DNA of 64,000 nt from Actinopolymorpha rutila (GTDB taxonomy: Bacteria > Actinomycetota > Actinomycetes > Propionibacteriales > Actinopolymorphaceae), in assembly GCF_013407855.1 (NCBI RefSeq), contig NZ_JACBZH010000001.1, positions 2,542,001-2,606,000 on the forward strand, in the 5' to 3' direction. Under the pieces are notes generated by a model that did not search any database, was not told where the DNA came from, and was given only the letters and a program-made list of their open reading frames with translations. Positions 35,542 through 43,843 of the stretch are shown in pieces. A program made the position numbers and the translations under genes. Each line of letters opens with the position of its first letter. The stretch's first letter is position 1.

Positions 35542-37241
35542 GACGCGGGTTCCAGCGCGGCGGCCACGTCGGCGACGGTGAGCCAGGGCAGCGGCCGCAG
35601 GATCTTCGCCACCTGCGGGGCGAACGTCGGCGACGCGGCCACCACCGAACCCACCGGCCCGTCGGCGACCACCTCCCCGTCGGCGAGTACGACCACCCGG
35701 GTGGCCACCTCCGCGACGAGTTCGACGTCGTGGGTGGCGAACACCACGCCGTGCCCAGCGGCGGCGAGGTCCCGGACGATCCGCGTCAACCGTGCCTTGG
35801 CGGTGTAGTCGAGCCCTCGGGTCGGCTCGTCCAGCAACAGCAGCGGCGGCTGCCCGGTGAGCACGACGGCCAGCACCAGGCACAGCCGCTGCCCCTCGGA
35901 CAGGTCGCGGGGATGACGGTCGGGGGATACGCCGGGAGCCAGCCGCTCCAGCAGCCGGGCACAACTGCCGGCCGGCGCGTCGAAGTCCCGGTCGGCCTGG
36001 GCACACTCCTGCGCCACCGTCTCCGCGTACAGCAGGCTGCCCGGGTCCTGCGGCACCAGCCCGACCGCCCGAGCGATCGCGCGCGGCTTCGCGGTGGCCG
36101 GGTCGACCGGGTCCGCCTGGCCGACCTGGACCGTGCCCGCCACCGGACGGACCAGGCCCACCAGCGAGCCGAGCAGCGTGGACTTGCCCGCGCCGTTGCG
36201 GCCCATCAGCGCGACCACCTCGCCCGCCGCGACGTCGAGGTCGAGGTCGCGCACCGCGGGCGGCTGGGCCGACCGGCGGCCGCCGTACCGCACGGTCAGC
36301 TCGTGCACCGTGGCCACTGTGTCCACCGTGTTCACCGTGTCGGCCGGGGCCTCTCCCGTGGCCGCCGAACGACGGCCGTTCGATGCCGGCTTCCGGGGTA
36401 CGCCGGCCCGCACCGGCGGGCGCAGTGGCGCGAGGCGTTCGCGGAGCGGACCGGCCATTCGCCGGGCGTCCCGGACGCTGAGGGGGAGGGGTTCCCACCC
36501 GGCGAGCCGGCCGAGCGCGACCACCGGCGGCGCGACCGTGGAGCGGGCCATCATCTGCGCGGGCGGGCCGACCTCCAGCGCGTGGCCGGTGCCGTGCACC
36601 AGCACCACCCGGTCGGCGTACTGCACGACGCGTTCGAGCCGGTGCTCGGCCAGCAGCACCGTCACCCCGAGGTCGTGCACCAGCCGCTGCAGCGCGGCGA
36701 GCACCTCCTCGGCGGCCTGCGGATCCAGTGCCGACGTCGGCTCGTCCAGCACCAGGATCCGGGGATGGGTGGTGAGGACCGCGCCGATGGCGACGCGCTG
36801 CTGCTGCCCGCCGGACAGCGAGGCGATCGGCCGGCCGCGTACGCCGGCCAGGCCGAGCAGGTCGAGCGTCTCCTCCACGCGGGTACGCATCACCTCCGGC
36901 GGCAGCCCCAGCGACTCCATGCCGTACGCCAGCTCGTCCTCCACCGTGTCGGTGACGAACCCGGCGAGGGGATCCTGGCCGACGACGCCGACCACGTCGG
37001 CGAGGTCGCGCGGCCGGTGGGTGCGGGTGTCCCGGCCGTCGACGAGGACGCGCCCGGCCATCGTCCCGCCGGTGAAGTGCGGCACCAGCCCGTTGACCGC
37101 CCGCAGCAGCGTGCTCTTGCCGGCACCGGTCTGCCCGACGACCAGGCACAGCTCGCCCTCGGCGACCTCGAAGGTGACGTCCTGTAGCACCGGAGACGCG
37201 GCACCGGGATAGCGCACGGTCACCGACTCGAACCTGATCAC
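35538..37241 (-). CDS. ECF transporter ATPase, two ATP-binding domains fused
   Basis: 567 residues, EcfA1 and EcfA2 joined in one chain. Domain 1: Walker A GQTGAGKST near 38, SLSGGQQQRVAIG near 137, ILVLDEPTSALD, LLAEHRLER. Domain 2: Walker A GRNGAGKST near 345, DLSEGQRLCLVLA, LLLLDEPTRGLD, FATHDVELV. Both look complete; the second signature reads LSEGQ. A Thr-Val-Asn/Asp repeat (TVNTVDTVATV) links them. GTG 37241 overlaps the stop of the T component gene. It powers uptake by the S and T subunits. Confidence 0.9.
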   Translation of the reverse strand: MIRFESVTVRYPGAASPVLQDVTFEVAEGELCLVVGQTGAGKSTLLRAVNGLVPHFTGGTMAGRVLVDGRDTRTHRPRDLADVVGVVGQDPLAGFVTDTVEDELAYGMESLGLPPEVMRTRVEETLDLLGLAGVRGRPIASLSGGQQQRVAIGAVLTTHPRILVLDEPTSALDPQAAEEVLAALQRLVHDLGVTVLLAEHRLERVVQYADRVVLVHGTGHALEVGPPAQMMARSTVAPPVVALGRLAGWEPLPLSVRDARRMAGPLRERLAPLRPPVRAGVPRKPASNGRRSAATGEAPADTVNTVDTVATVHELTVRYGGRRSAQPPAVRDLDLDVAAGEVVALMGRNGAGKSTLLGSLVGLVRPVAGTVQVGQADPVDPATAKPRAIARAVGLVPQDPGSLLYAETVAQECAQADRDFDAPAGSCARLLERLAPGVSPDRHPRDLSEGQRLCLVLAVVLTGQPPLLLLDEPTRGLDYTAKARLTRIVRDLAAAGHGVVFATHDVELVAEVATRVVVLADGEVVADGPVGSVVAASPTFAPQVAKILRPLPWLTVADVAAALEPAS

Positions 37242-38419
37242 GCGAGCACCTCCGAGGAAGGGTCGGACGAGCCTGACCGGGTGGACGAGCCCGACGGGCC
37301 CGACGGGCCTGACGGGTCTGACGGGCCGATCACCGGCTGCGGCGGCGGCGAGCACCAGGCGGGCAGCAGGCCCAGCAGGGCGCCGGCCGTGGGGAGCACC
37401 GGCAGGCCGGGCAGGGTCAGGGGAGAGGCCGAGACGACCACGTCGGGTACGCCGGTGGACGCGGCCCAGGTGAACGCCGCCGCGACGGCCACCCCGCTGG
37501 CCGCGACCAGCCACTCCGGCAGCGCCCACGGGTCGGGGCGGTACCGCGTGCGAACGGCCCGCCGCCCGGCCAGCGCCAGCCCGGCCACCGCGGCCGCGCC
37601 ACCGGCCAGCAGCATCGGCGCTCCGAACAACGGTCCGCCGTCGGCGGCGAGCAACCCGTAGGCTCCCGCGCACAGACCGACCAGGCCGCCGAGGACGAGC
37701 GCCGCGGTCACCACCCGGGTGGCCCGCGGCACCTGGCCCACCCGGCCGTACCCGCGTGAGTCCATCGCCGCGGCCAGGGCGAGCGAGCGTTCCAGCGCAC
37801 CCTCGAGGAGGGGTACGGCGGTGGCGCGCAGCGAGCGCAGACCCCGGTCGGCCCGGCCGCGCAGCCTGCGCGCCGCCCGGGCCCGCGCGGCGTCCCCGAC
37901 CAACTGGGGGGCGAACGTCATCGCGACCACCACGGCCACGCCCAGCTCGTACAGCGCACCCGGCATCGCGGCCAGCAGCCGCTTCGGGTTGGCCAGCGCG
38001 TTCGCGGCGCCGATGCAGGCGAGGACGGCGGCCAGCCGGAGCCCGTCGTACGCCGCGGACGCCAGCGCCTCGGCGGTCACCGCGCCGCCGATCCGGATCC
38101 CCTCCAGCCAACCGGGCAGCGGCACCTGCGGCAGCGTGAAGAGCACGGTCCGCCCGGTGACGGCCGCGCCGAACAGCGACTGGAAGACCACCCGGATCGC
38201 GATCACCACCAGCCCGAGCCGCAGGAACGCGGCGTACGAACGTGCCCACGGCGCGGAGGTACGACGGGCCGCCACCACGTAACCCGCGACGGCGAGCACC
38301 AGCACCAGCAGCAGCGGGTTGGTGGTGCGGCTGGCCGCCGTCGCCAGGCCGAGCGCCCACAGCCACCACGCACCCGGGTGCAGGGTGCGCGGCAGCGTGG
38401 GACGGTGGACGGCGCGCAT
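37238..38419 (-). CDS. ECF transporter transmembrane (T) component, CbiQ type
   Basis: 393 residues. ATG 38419 is chosen 4 bp after the stop of the SCO2322-like gene; a longer frame upstream is noise. Hydrophobic segments alternate with the cytoplasmic coupling helices, whose ARG-type motifs appear as [20 protein letters not shown] and AAAMDSRGYGR. These contact the two ATPase domains. The C-terminus has short Ser/Gly/Pro repeats (SGPSGPSGSS). Middle gene of the four-gene riboswitch-controlled operon. Confidence 0.88.
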   Translation of the reverse strand: MRAVHRPTLPRTLHPGAWWLWALGLATAASRTTNPLLLVLVLAVAGYVVAARRTSAPWARSYAAFLRLGLVVIAIRVVFQSLFGAAVTGRTVLFTLPQVPLPGWLEGIRIGGAVTAEALASAAYDGLRLAAVLACIGAANALANPKRLLAAMPGALYELGVAVVVAMTFAPQLVGDAARARAARRLRGRADRGLRSLRATAVPLLEGALERSLALAAAMDSRGYGRVGQVPRATRVVTAALVLGGLVGLCAGAYGLLAADGGPLFGAPMLLAGGAAAVAGLALAGRRAVRTRYRPDPWALPEWLVAASGVAVAAAFTWAASTGVPDVVVSASPLTLPGLPVLPTAGALLGLLPAWCSPPPQPVIGPSDPSGPSGPSGSSTRSGSSDPSSEVLA

Positions 38420-38423
38420 CGGC

Positions 38424-39206
38424 TCAGGCGCCCTGGTCGGCGTTCCGTCGCCGGCGAAGGAGCAGCAGCCCGCCGCCCAGCAGGACGACGATGACCGCGA
38501 CCACGGGGAGGACGGGCAGCCCGCCGGAGCCCGCGTCGACGGCGCGGTCGCCGGCACCTTCGCGGGGTTCGCCGGCGCCGGCCTTCTTGCCGGCCGCCTT
38601 GGCATCGGTGTGGCTCGCGGGCAGCGCCAGCGCCACGGTCGGCTCCGGCGAGGCGACCGCCGGAGCCTTCTTCACCGGGTCGCCGCAACCAGTGGACGGG
38701 AAGCCGTCGATCGCGCAGATCATGCTCTTCTGCTCACGGACGTCGCCGACCGCGGCGAGCACCTGCGCGGACGTCGCCTTGGCGTCCACGAGCGCGCACG
38801 CGCCCCGGGCCTTCGCGGGCTGCTGCCCGCCGGGCGCCTCGTCGGCCAGCCCGTAGTCGAGGACGACCCCGACCCGCTTCTTGCCCGCCTGCGCCTTGGT
38901 GCCGCCGCACAGCTCGGCGAAGTCGGCGGCCGCCCGCGGCAGCCGGGGCGGCGACTTCTCACCGGACACCGCGAACCGCCAGCCGTCGACCGCGCCGTCC
39001 TTCGGGGTGACTGAGCCGGGCCCGACCGAGGCCATCTTCCAGGCGTTGTCCTTCCACTGGAAGAAGCCCCAGTAGCGGTACGCGGACGCCTGTGCGACCC
39101 CCGCGCCGAGGGTCGTGGCGAGCAGGCCGGCGGCCAGCACGGTCGCCAGGGTGGTCAGGAGGAAGGCGGCGGCGGAGCGCCGGGCGGCCTTCGGAACGAA
39201 CCTCAT
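38424..39206 (-). CDS. SCO2322-family secreted, membrane-anchored protein
   Basis: 260 residues. A signal peptide (AFLLTTLATVLAAGLLATTL, cleavage near AQASA, about residue 41), then AYRYWGFFQWKDNAWKMASV and GWRFAVSGEKSPPRLP, family marks of SCO2322-like proteins found next to CbiQ-type ECF genes in actinobacteria. The C-terminus has a membrane helix (VVAVIVVLLGGGLLLL) and a basic end (RRRRNAD), like a cell-wall anchor without the sorting motif. Probably an extracellular helper in capture of the substrate. First gene after the cobalamin riboswitch; SD GAGGA is 7 nt before the ATG. Confidence 0.85.
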   Translation of the reverse strand: MRFVPKAARRSAAAFLLTTLATVLAAGLLATTLGAGVAQASAYRYWGFFQWKDNAWKMASVGPGSVTPKDGAVDGWRFAVSGEKSPPRLPRAAADFAELCGGTKAQAGKKRVGVVLDYGLADEAPGGQQPAKARGACALVDAKATSAQVLAAVGDVREQKSMICAIDGFPSTGCGDPVKKAPAVASPEPTVALALPASHTDAKAAGKKAGAGEPREGAGDRAVDAGSGGLPVLPVVAVIVVLLGGGLLLLRRRRNADQGA

Positions 39207-39213
39207 TCGGGTG

Positions 39214-39266
39214 TCCTCTTCTCATGGTGCGGTCACGGCCATGGGAACCGGGACCACACATGAGAA
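39214..39266 (-). promoter_or_regulatory. Hairpin next to the ribosome binding site (riboswitch output)
   Basis: On the minus strand UUCUCAUGUGUGGUC (39266-39252) can pair with GACCGCA-C-CAUGAGAA (39234-39219), a 15-bp helix with one bulged base and one G-U pair. It ends exactly at the Shine-Dalgarno GAGGA (39218-39214). A structure of this kind can hide the ribosome binding site under control of the riboswitch. Confidence 0.55.
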
Positions 39267-39404
39267 CGCCCCCGGCTACGTGCGGCGTGGAACGCCGGTA
39301 GACGAGGGCAGGGCTCGGGTGCGTGACCCGCGCTCCGCCCGCAGACCTCGACGGGTGTCGTGGAGCCGGTCGTCGTCGGCAGGTGCTCCGGCTCGCCGCG
39401 GGCA

Positions 39405-39545
39405 CCCGGTGAGTTCGCGCGATCCCGGCTCGGGGTCGAGTCAGGTCGTACGGACGTGCGGGCACGCGGCCTACGGTTGCGGGTCAGCGCCGGATTCGGA
39501 CCGGCTTTCCCTGCGTGCGGGACCTGGTGGGTCTCGCCCGACGAC
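39405..39545 (-). ncRNA. Cobalamin riboswitch
   Basis: The minus strand contains GGGAAAGCCGGTCCGAATCC followed by GGCGCTGACCCGCAACCGT (39511-39474), the conserved core of the class, and downstream the B12-box-like GAGCCGGGAT (39433-39424). It lies in the 39207-39749 gap, about 200 nt before the SCO2322-like start, and controls the ECF operon. The ends are approximate. Confidence 0.88.
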
Positions 39546-39749
39546 GTCGTGCAGGACGGAGGCTCTCACGGCCGGCCCGGGAAGTCAAAGATGTCCGGAA
39601 CTCCGCGAGACGCTCCGTTGGGAGGCCAGTACCGGGTCCTGTGCCGGGTCCTGTGCGGGGTCGCACCGGCCTGGCCGCACGACCGGCCCCGGCCGTGCCC
39701 GACCAAGCTGCCCACGACGAACCCCGGGAAACCTCTAAGCTCGGCTTTC

Positions 39750-39959
39750 ATGACCTGGACGTGGCGACTCGAAGATTCCGAGGGCAACCCCGTGGACGCC
39801 GGCGAGCTAGCCCGCAGTGAGTTCCCCTCGCAGAGCGACGCCGAGAGCTGGATCGGCGAAACCTGGCGCGAACTCTCCGGAAGTGGTGTCGACCAGGTGA
39901 CGCTGCTCGAAGCCGGGCGCGAGGTCTACGGCCCGATGAGCCTGCACCCGGCCGACTGA
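39750..39959 (+). CDS. Small conserved actinobacterial protein
   Basis: 69 residues, starting MTWTWRLEDSEGNPV and containing FPSQSDAESWIGETWRELS and VTLLEAGREVYGPMSL. Acidic, no signal or membrane segment. TAAGCT lies 8 nt before ATG with no ribosome binding site. Short proteins beginning MTWTWR occur widely in actinobacteria with no known function. Divergent from the cobalamin riboswitch. Confidence 0.75.
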   Translation: MTWTWRLEDSEGNPVDAGELARSEFPSQSDAESWIGETWRELSGSGVDQVTLLEAGREVYGPMSLHPAD

Positions 39960-40048
39960 AGTACCGGCGTCCGGGGGACCGACGGCCGGGCTGACCCGAA
40001 GGGCCGGAGCCGATCCGGCCCGGACGGTCGTACGGCCCAGGGCCTGTC

Positions 40049-40645
40049 CTAGATCTTCTCGCCGCCGGGCTTGACCTGCGGCTTGGGCATCCGCAGCCGG
40101 CGGATCTGGGTCGAGCGCATGATGCCGTACGACAGCGCGCCGCGGTGGCTGTCGTTGGGGAACTCCTCGCGCAGCTTCTTCTTCAGCCGTCGTCCCAGCA
40201 GGAGCAGGTCCAGCGGCACGATGATGATCGCCACCAGCCAGAGGTAGGTCGCCACCACCCGCACCTGCGGCATCGGCAGGGTCATGAAGATGAAGATGAC
40301 CAGGAAGTACGGCAGGAGGTACTCCGCCGGGGTGCGGCGGGAGTCGACATAGTCGCGGACGAACCTCCGCACCGGTCCCTTGTCCCGGGCCGGGAGGTAA
40401 CGCTCGTCGCCGGTGGCCATCGCCTGCTGCATCCTGGCCCGCTCGGAGCGGGACTTCTCCCGCTGCTGGCGGACCGCCTCCTTGCGGTCGCGGGGCGCGC
40501 TGACCCGGGTCTTGCGGGCCTGCTCGGCTTCGCGGCGCTTGGGCGTGGGGCGTCCCTTGCCGCCGGTGCCGCCGGCCTTCTCGGACGGCGTCGGCTCGGT
40601 GGCCGTCTCGGCGGGGGCCTCGGTTGTCGTACGGCGTCGGAACAC
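40049..40645 (-). CDS. DUF3043 integral membrane protein
   Basis: 198 residues. A basic, charged N-terminus (FRRRTTTEAPAETATE, then KRREAEQARKTRV and RKEAVRQQREKSRSERARMQ) leads to a central RRFVRDYVDSRRTPAEYLLP and two membrane helices (YFLVIFIFMTLPMP and VATYLWLVAIIIVPLDLLLL), ending in LRMPKPQVKPGGEKI. Typical DUF3043 of actinobacteria; function unknown. GTG 40645 is chosen because TACTCT lies 6 nt upstream (leaderless); GTG 40651 is less likely. Confidence 0.85.
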   Translation of the reverse strand: MFRRRTTTEAPAETATEPTPSEKAGGTGGKGRPTPKRREAEQARKTRVSAPRDRKEAVRQQREKSRSERARMQQAMATGDERYLPARDKGPVRRFVRDYVDSRRTPAEYLLPYFLVIFIFMTLPMPQVRVVATYLWLVAIIIVPLDLLLLGRRLKKKLREEFPNDSHRGALSYGIMRSTQIRRLRMPKPQVKPGGEKI

Positions 40646-41011
40646 GCCCACAGAGTAACGGTCCGGCAAATCCGCGCCCAAGCCCGCCCGGGCCGTCACC
40701 GGCGGTGCGGTCCCCGGCGGCATCCGACCGTGATCCGACCGCCGGCTCCGCCGGGAATCTGCCAGGAATCTGCGGGGACATCAGCCTGGACATCTGCCGG
40801 AGACTCTTCCGAAAACACGCCGGGAAATCCGCTGAGAGACTCCGCCGGGAACTCTTCGCGATCGCGGCTCGTCTAGGGGAAATGTCCGGGGGAGGTGGGG
40901 TCGCCCTTGTACGTTCGTCGGCATAGGGTGAACCCACACACGACGCCGTCCCGTGCCATCCGCGGCAGGGAGGCACGACCGGCCTGGAGACGAAGGGGGC
41001 GGCCGACCTCG

Positions 41012-41836
41012 ATGGGTATTCTCAACCGCTTCGCGATGATCTTCCGCGCGAAGGCCAACAAGGCGATGGACCGCGCCGAAGACCCGCGCGAGACGCTCGA
41101 CTACTCCTACACGAAGCAGCTGGAAATGCTCCAGAAGGTCCGGCGTGGTGTGGCTGACGTCGCGACCAGCCGCAAGCGGCTCGAGCTGCAGATGAACCAG
41201 CTCAACCAGCAGTCCAGCAAGCTCAAGGACCAGGCGCAGAAGGCGCTGTCGATGGGGCGTGAGGACCTCGCCCGCGAGGCGTTGACCCGGCGGTCCGGCG
41301 TCGAGCAGCAGATCGGCGACCTCAGCACGCAGCACGCAACGCTGCAGGGCGAGGAGGAGAAGCTCACCCTCGCGGCGCAGCGCCTGCAGACCAAGGTCGA
41401 GGCGTTCCGCACCAAGAAGGAGACCATCAAGGCCACCTACACGGCGGCCGAGGCGCAGACCCGGGTCGGCGAGGCGTTCACCGGCATCTCCGAGGAGATG
41501 GGCGACGTCAACCTCGCCGTTCAGCGGGCCGAGGACAAGACGGCCGAGCTGCAGGCCCGTTCCGGTGCGATCGACGAGCTGCTGGCCTCCGGCGCGCTGG
41601 ACGACGTCACCGGCACCAGCAAGGACGACATCTCCCTGGAGCTGGAGCGCATGGCGTCGGGCAACGACGTCGAGAGCGAGCTGGCCGCGATGAAGGCCCA
41701 GCTCGGCGGGGGCTCGACACCGGCCCGGCAGATCGAAGGACAGGCAACTCCGGGCGAGCAGGCGTCGCCGTCCGCGACGCAGCAGTCCGCCCAGCCCGCA
41801 CCGGACCAGCCACAAAGGCAAGGTGAGGGATCGTGA
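41012..41836 (+). CDS. pspA: PspA/IM30 family membrane-stress protein
   Basis: 274 residues, almost all alpha-helical coiled coil: MGILNRFAMIFRAKANKAMD, AEDPRETLDYSYTKQLEML, then long heptad segments to about 225 and a Gln/Pro/Ser-rich tail. PspA proteins form ESCRT-III-like polymers on the inner face of the membrane and stop proton leakage. A TAGGGT box (40924-40929) may be the promoter. It overlaps the next gene by 4 bp (GTGA) and heads a cluster with PspAA, HtpX and PspAB, so is probably induced by envelope stress. Confidence 0.9.
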   Translation: MGILNRFAMIFRAKANKAMDRAEDPRETLDYSYTKQLEMLQKVRRGVADVATSRKRLELQMNQLNQQSSKLKDQAQKALSMGREDLAREALTRRSGVEQQIGDLSTQHATLQGEEEKLTLAAQRLQTKVEAFRTKKETIKATYTAAEAQTRVGEAFTGISEEMGDVNLAVQRAEDKTAELQARSGAIDELLASGALDDVTGTSKDDISLELERMASGNDVESELAAMKAQLGGGSTPARQIEGQATPGEQASPSATQQSAQPAPDQPQRQGEGS

Positions 41837-42111
41837 TCGTCCGCATTCTCGGCGAGGGGCAGCTCCGGGTTCCCAACGAGCACCTCGACGCGCTGAACGA
41901 GCTCGACGCGCGACTCGAGGCCGCGGTCAACGCCGGGGACGAGGAAGGTTTCCGGGGAGCGCTGACCGCTCTCCTCGAGCAGGTACGCGCGGTGGGCACG
42001 AAGCTGCCGGACGACTCGCTGGAGGAGTCCGACCTCTTCCTCCCGCCGGAGGACGCCACGGTCGACGAGGTGAAGGAGCTTCTGGGGGAGGAAGGCCTCA
42101 TCCCCGGATAG
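41833..42111 (+). CDS. PspA-associated protein PspAA
   Basis: 92 residues: MIVRILGEGQLRVPNEHLDA at the start, then LNELDARLEAAV, FRGALTALLEQVRAVG and the acidic LEESDLFLPPEDATVDEVKE. This matches the PspAA domain, an actinobacterial partner of PspA. It begins inside the pspA stop codon, so is translationally coupled. Biochemical role not known; it is thought to help PspA. Confidence 0.85.
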   Translation: MIVRILGEGQLRVPNEHLDALNELDARLEAAVNAGDEEGFRGALTALLEQVRAVGTKLPDDSLEESDLFLPPEDATVDEVKELLGEEGLIPG

Positions 42112-42165
42112 ATCGGGTGGTCTCCACCAACCCGACCACAGCAGGTGACTGAACTCATCCGCCAC

Positions 42166-42202
42166 ACGCGCGAGCGCCGGGAACATTCTGGTGCTCGCGC
42201 GT
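42166..42202. terminator. Hairpin between PspAA and htpX
   Basis: ACGCGCGAGC and GCTCGCGCGT form a 10-bp perfect stem around a 17-nt loop. No T run; it may end part of the transcription or stabilise the upstream mRNA. Confidence 0.45.
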
Positions 42203-42239
42203 CGTCGTATGGGTGACCCTTCAAGGAGCGGTGAAACAC

Positions 42240-43142
42240 ATGGCTCGCACACGATTCCAACCCGACCGGGGCCTCACGTCGCGGATGGTCCTGGTCATGT
42301 TCCTGCTCGGCCTGCTGTACGTCGCGGCCGTCGGCGGGCTCATCGCCGCCGGACTGAACTTCGCCTGGGTGATCATCATCGCCGGCGGGTTCCTGCTGGC
42401 GCAGTGGTTCTTCTCCGACAAGATCGCGCTCATGGCGATGGGCGCCCGCGAGGTGTCCCCTGACGAGGCGCCGGAGCTGCACGCGGTGATCGACCGGCTG
42501 TGCGCGCTTGCCGACATGCCCAAGCCGCGGGTGGCGATCGCCCCGACCGAGATGCCGAACGCGTTCGCCACCGGCCGCAACCCGAACAAGGCCGTGGTCT
42601 GCGTCACCACCGGCATCATGCGCCGGCTCGACCGGACCGAGCTGGAGGCCGTGCTCGCCCACGAGCTGTCGCACGTCGCGCACCGCGACGTCGCGGTGAT
42701 GACGATCGCGTCGTTCCTCGGCGTGCTCGCCGGGCTGGTCGCGCGGTTCGGGATGTACTCCGGCATGGGCCGCGGCAGCCGGGACAACAACGCCGCGCTG
42801 GTGTTCGCGGTGGTCTGGCTGGCCAGCATCGCGGTCTACGTGATCAGCTTCCTGCTGACCCGGGCGCTGTCCCGCTACCGCGAGTTCGCCGCCGACCGGG
42901 CCGGTGCCTACCTCACCGGCCAGCCCTCGGCGCTGGCGTCCGCCCTCACCAAGATCTCCGGCGACATCTCCGCGATCCCGACGCGGGACCTGCGCAGGGC
43001 CCAGCCGGCCCAGGCGTTCTTCTTCGCCCCGGCCGCGGTGGGCAAGTCGCTGGGCAACCTGCTGTCCACCCACCCCTCGACCGAGCAGCGCCTGGCCCGG
43101 CTGGCGCAGGTGAGCGCCGAGCTCGGCAAGCCGATGCTGTAG
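42240..43142 (+). CDS. htpX: HtpX-type zinc metalloprotease (M48)
   Basis: 300 residues. Two N-terminal membrane helices (MVLVMFLLGLLYVAAVGGLI and FAWVIIIAGGFLLAQWF), then AHELSHVAHRD with the HExxH zinc motif near residue 141, two more helices, and SRYREFAADRAGA with the third zinc ligand. Degrades damaged membrane proteins. ATG has AAGGAG 12 bp before it. Placed between PspAA and PspAB, as in other actinobacterial Psp clusters. A second hairpin (GTGGGCGCCC/GGGCGCCCAC, 43160-43188) follows it. Confidence 0.93.
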   Translation: MARTRFQPDRGLTSRMVLVMFLLGLLYVAAVGGLIAAGLNFAWVIIIAGGFLLAQWFFSDKIALMAMGAREVSPDEAPELHAVIDRLCALADMPKPRVAIAPTEMPNAFATGRNPNKAVVCVTTGIMRRLDRTELEAVLAHELSHVAHRDVAVMTIASFLGVLAGLVARFGMYSGMGRGSRDNNAALVFAVVWLASIAVYVISFLLTRALSRYREFAADRAGAYLTGQPSALASALTKISGDISAIPTRDLRRAQPAQAFFFAPAAVGKSLGNLLSTHPSTEQRLARLAQVSAELGKPML

Positions 43143-43228
43143 AAGAAGTGACGCACCACGTGGGCGCCCGCACCTGAGGGGCGCCCACGGCCACGCTCCG
43201 AACTCCGCGGAACCGAAAGGCTGCAGGC

Positions 43229-43798
43229 ATGAAGTTCCTCGACGCGATCCTCGGGCGTAGCCAGCCGAAGAGGCCCGACCTCGACCAGCTGTTCGGGCTT
43301 CCGCAGGCGGCACTGACGCTGCAGGCAGCTGCGGACTTCCGGCCCACCGGCGTGGGTTCGGTGTGCTACCGCGCCGCCGAGGGCGGGGCGTTCGCGACCA
43401 CCCAGGCCGACATCCAGGAGCTGCTGGACGCCGACGAGGGGCCGAAGGTCGAGCGGGTCAACGACGACTACGGCTTCACCTGGCTGGTCGTACGCCACGA
43501 TCCGGAGGACTCCTCCGGCCTGGTCACCGACCTGCACGCGGTCAACTCATCGCTGGAGGCGGCCGGGTTCGGCCCGTCCCTGTTGTGCTCGCTGGTCACG
43601 TTCGTCAACGGCGACGGCCGCCGGCTGGCGCTGGTCTACCTCTACAAGCGCGGCGCCTTCTACCCCTTCGCCCCGTTGTCCGGCGAACGCCGGGACAACG
43701 CGCTGGAGCTGCAGACCCGTGGGCTGGTGGCCAACGACCTGAAGATCGAGGAAGACCTGTCCCGCTGGTTCCCGGTGTGGGGCGCACCCGGCATGTGA
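43229..43798 (+). CDS. PspA-associated protein PspAB
   Basis: 189 residues. MKFLDAILGRSQPKRPDLDQ, LFGLPQAALTLQAAADFRPTG, DDYGFTWLVVRHDPED, VNSSLEAAGFGPSLLCSLVT and YLYKRGAFYPFAPL match the PspAB family. No membrane segment. It closes the PspA-PspAA-HtpX-PspAB cluster. Function unknown, but its repeated linkage to PspA and HtpX places it in membrane stress defence. Confidence 0.85.
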   Translation: MKFLDAILGRSQPKRPDLDQLFGLPQAALTLQAAADFRPTGVGSVCYRAAEGGAFATTQADIQELLDADEGPKVERVNDDYGFTWLVVRHDPEDSSGLVTDLHAVNSSLEAAGFGPSLLCSLVTFVNGDGRRLALVYLYKRGAFYPFAPLSGERRDNALELQTRGLVANDLKIEEDLSRWFPVWGAPGM

Positions 43799-43815
43799 GC
43801 CGGGCGCTTGTGAGT

Positions 43816-43843
43816 CCTCTGACCGCCCGCGGGCGGTCAGAGG
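43816..43843. terminator. Bidirectional terminator between pspAB and GNAT
   Basis: CCTCTGACCGCCCG and its exact complement make a 28-bp perfect palindrome. It includes the stop codon of the convergent GNAT gene and starts 18 bp after the pspAB stop. Confidence 0.75.

Noticed and set aside
40040-40056. A third MITE end (GGCCTGTCCTAG)
   Set aside because: Only about nine bases match, too few in DNA of this composition.
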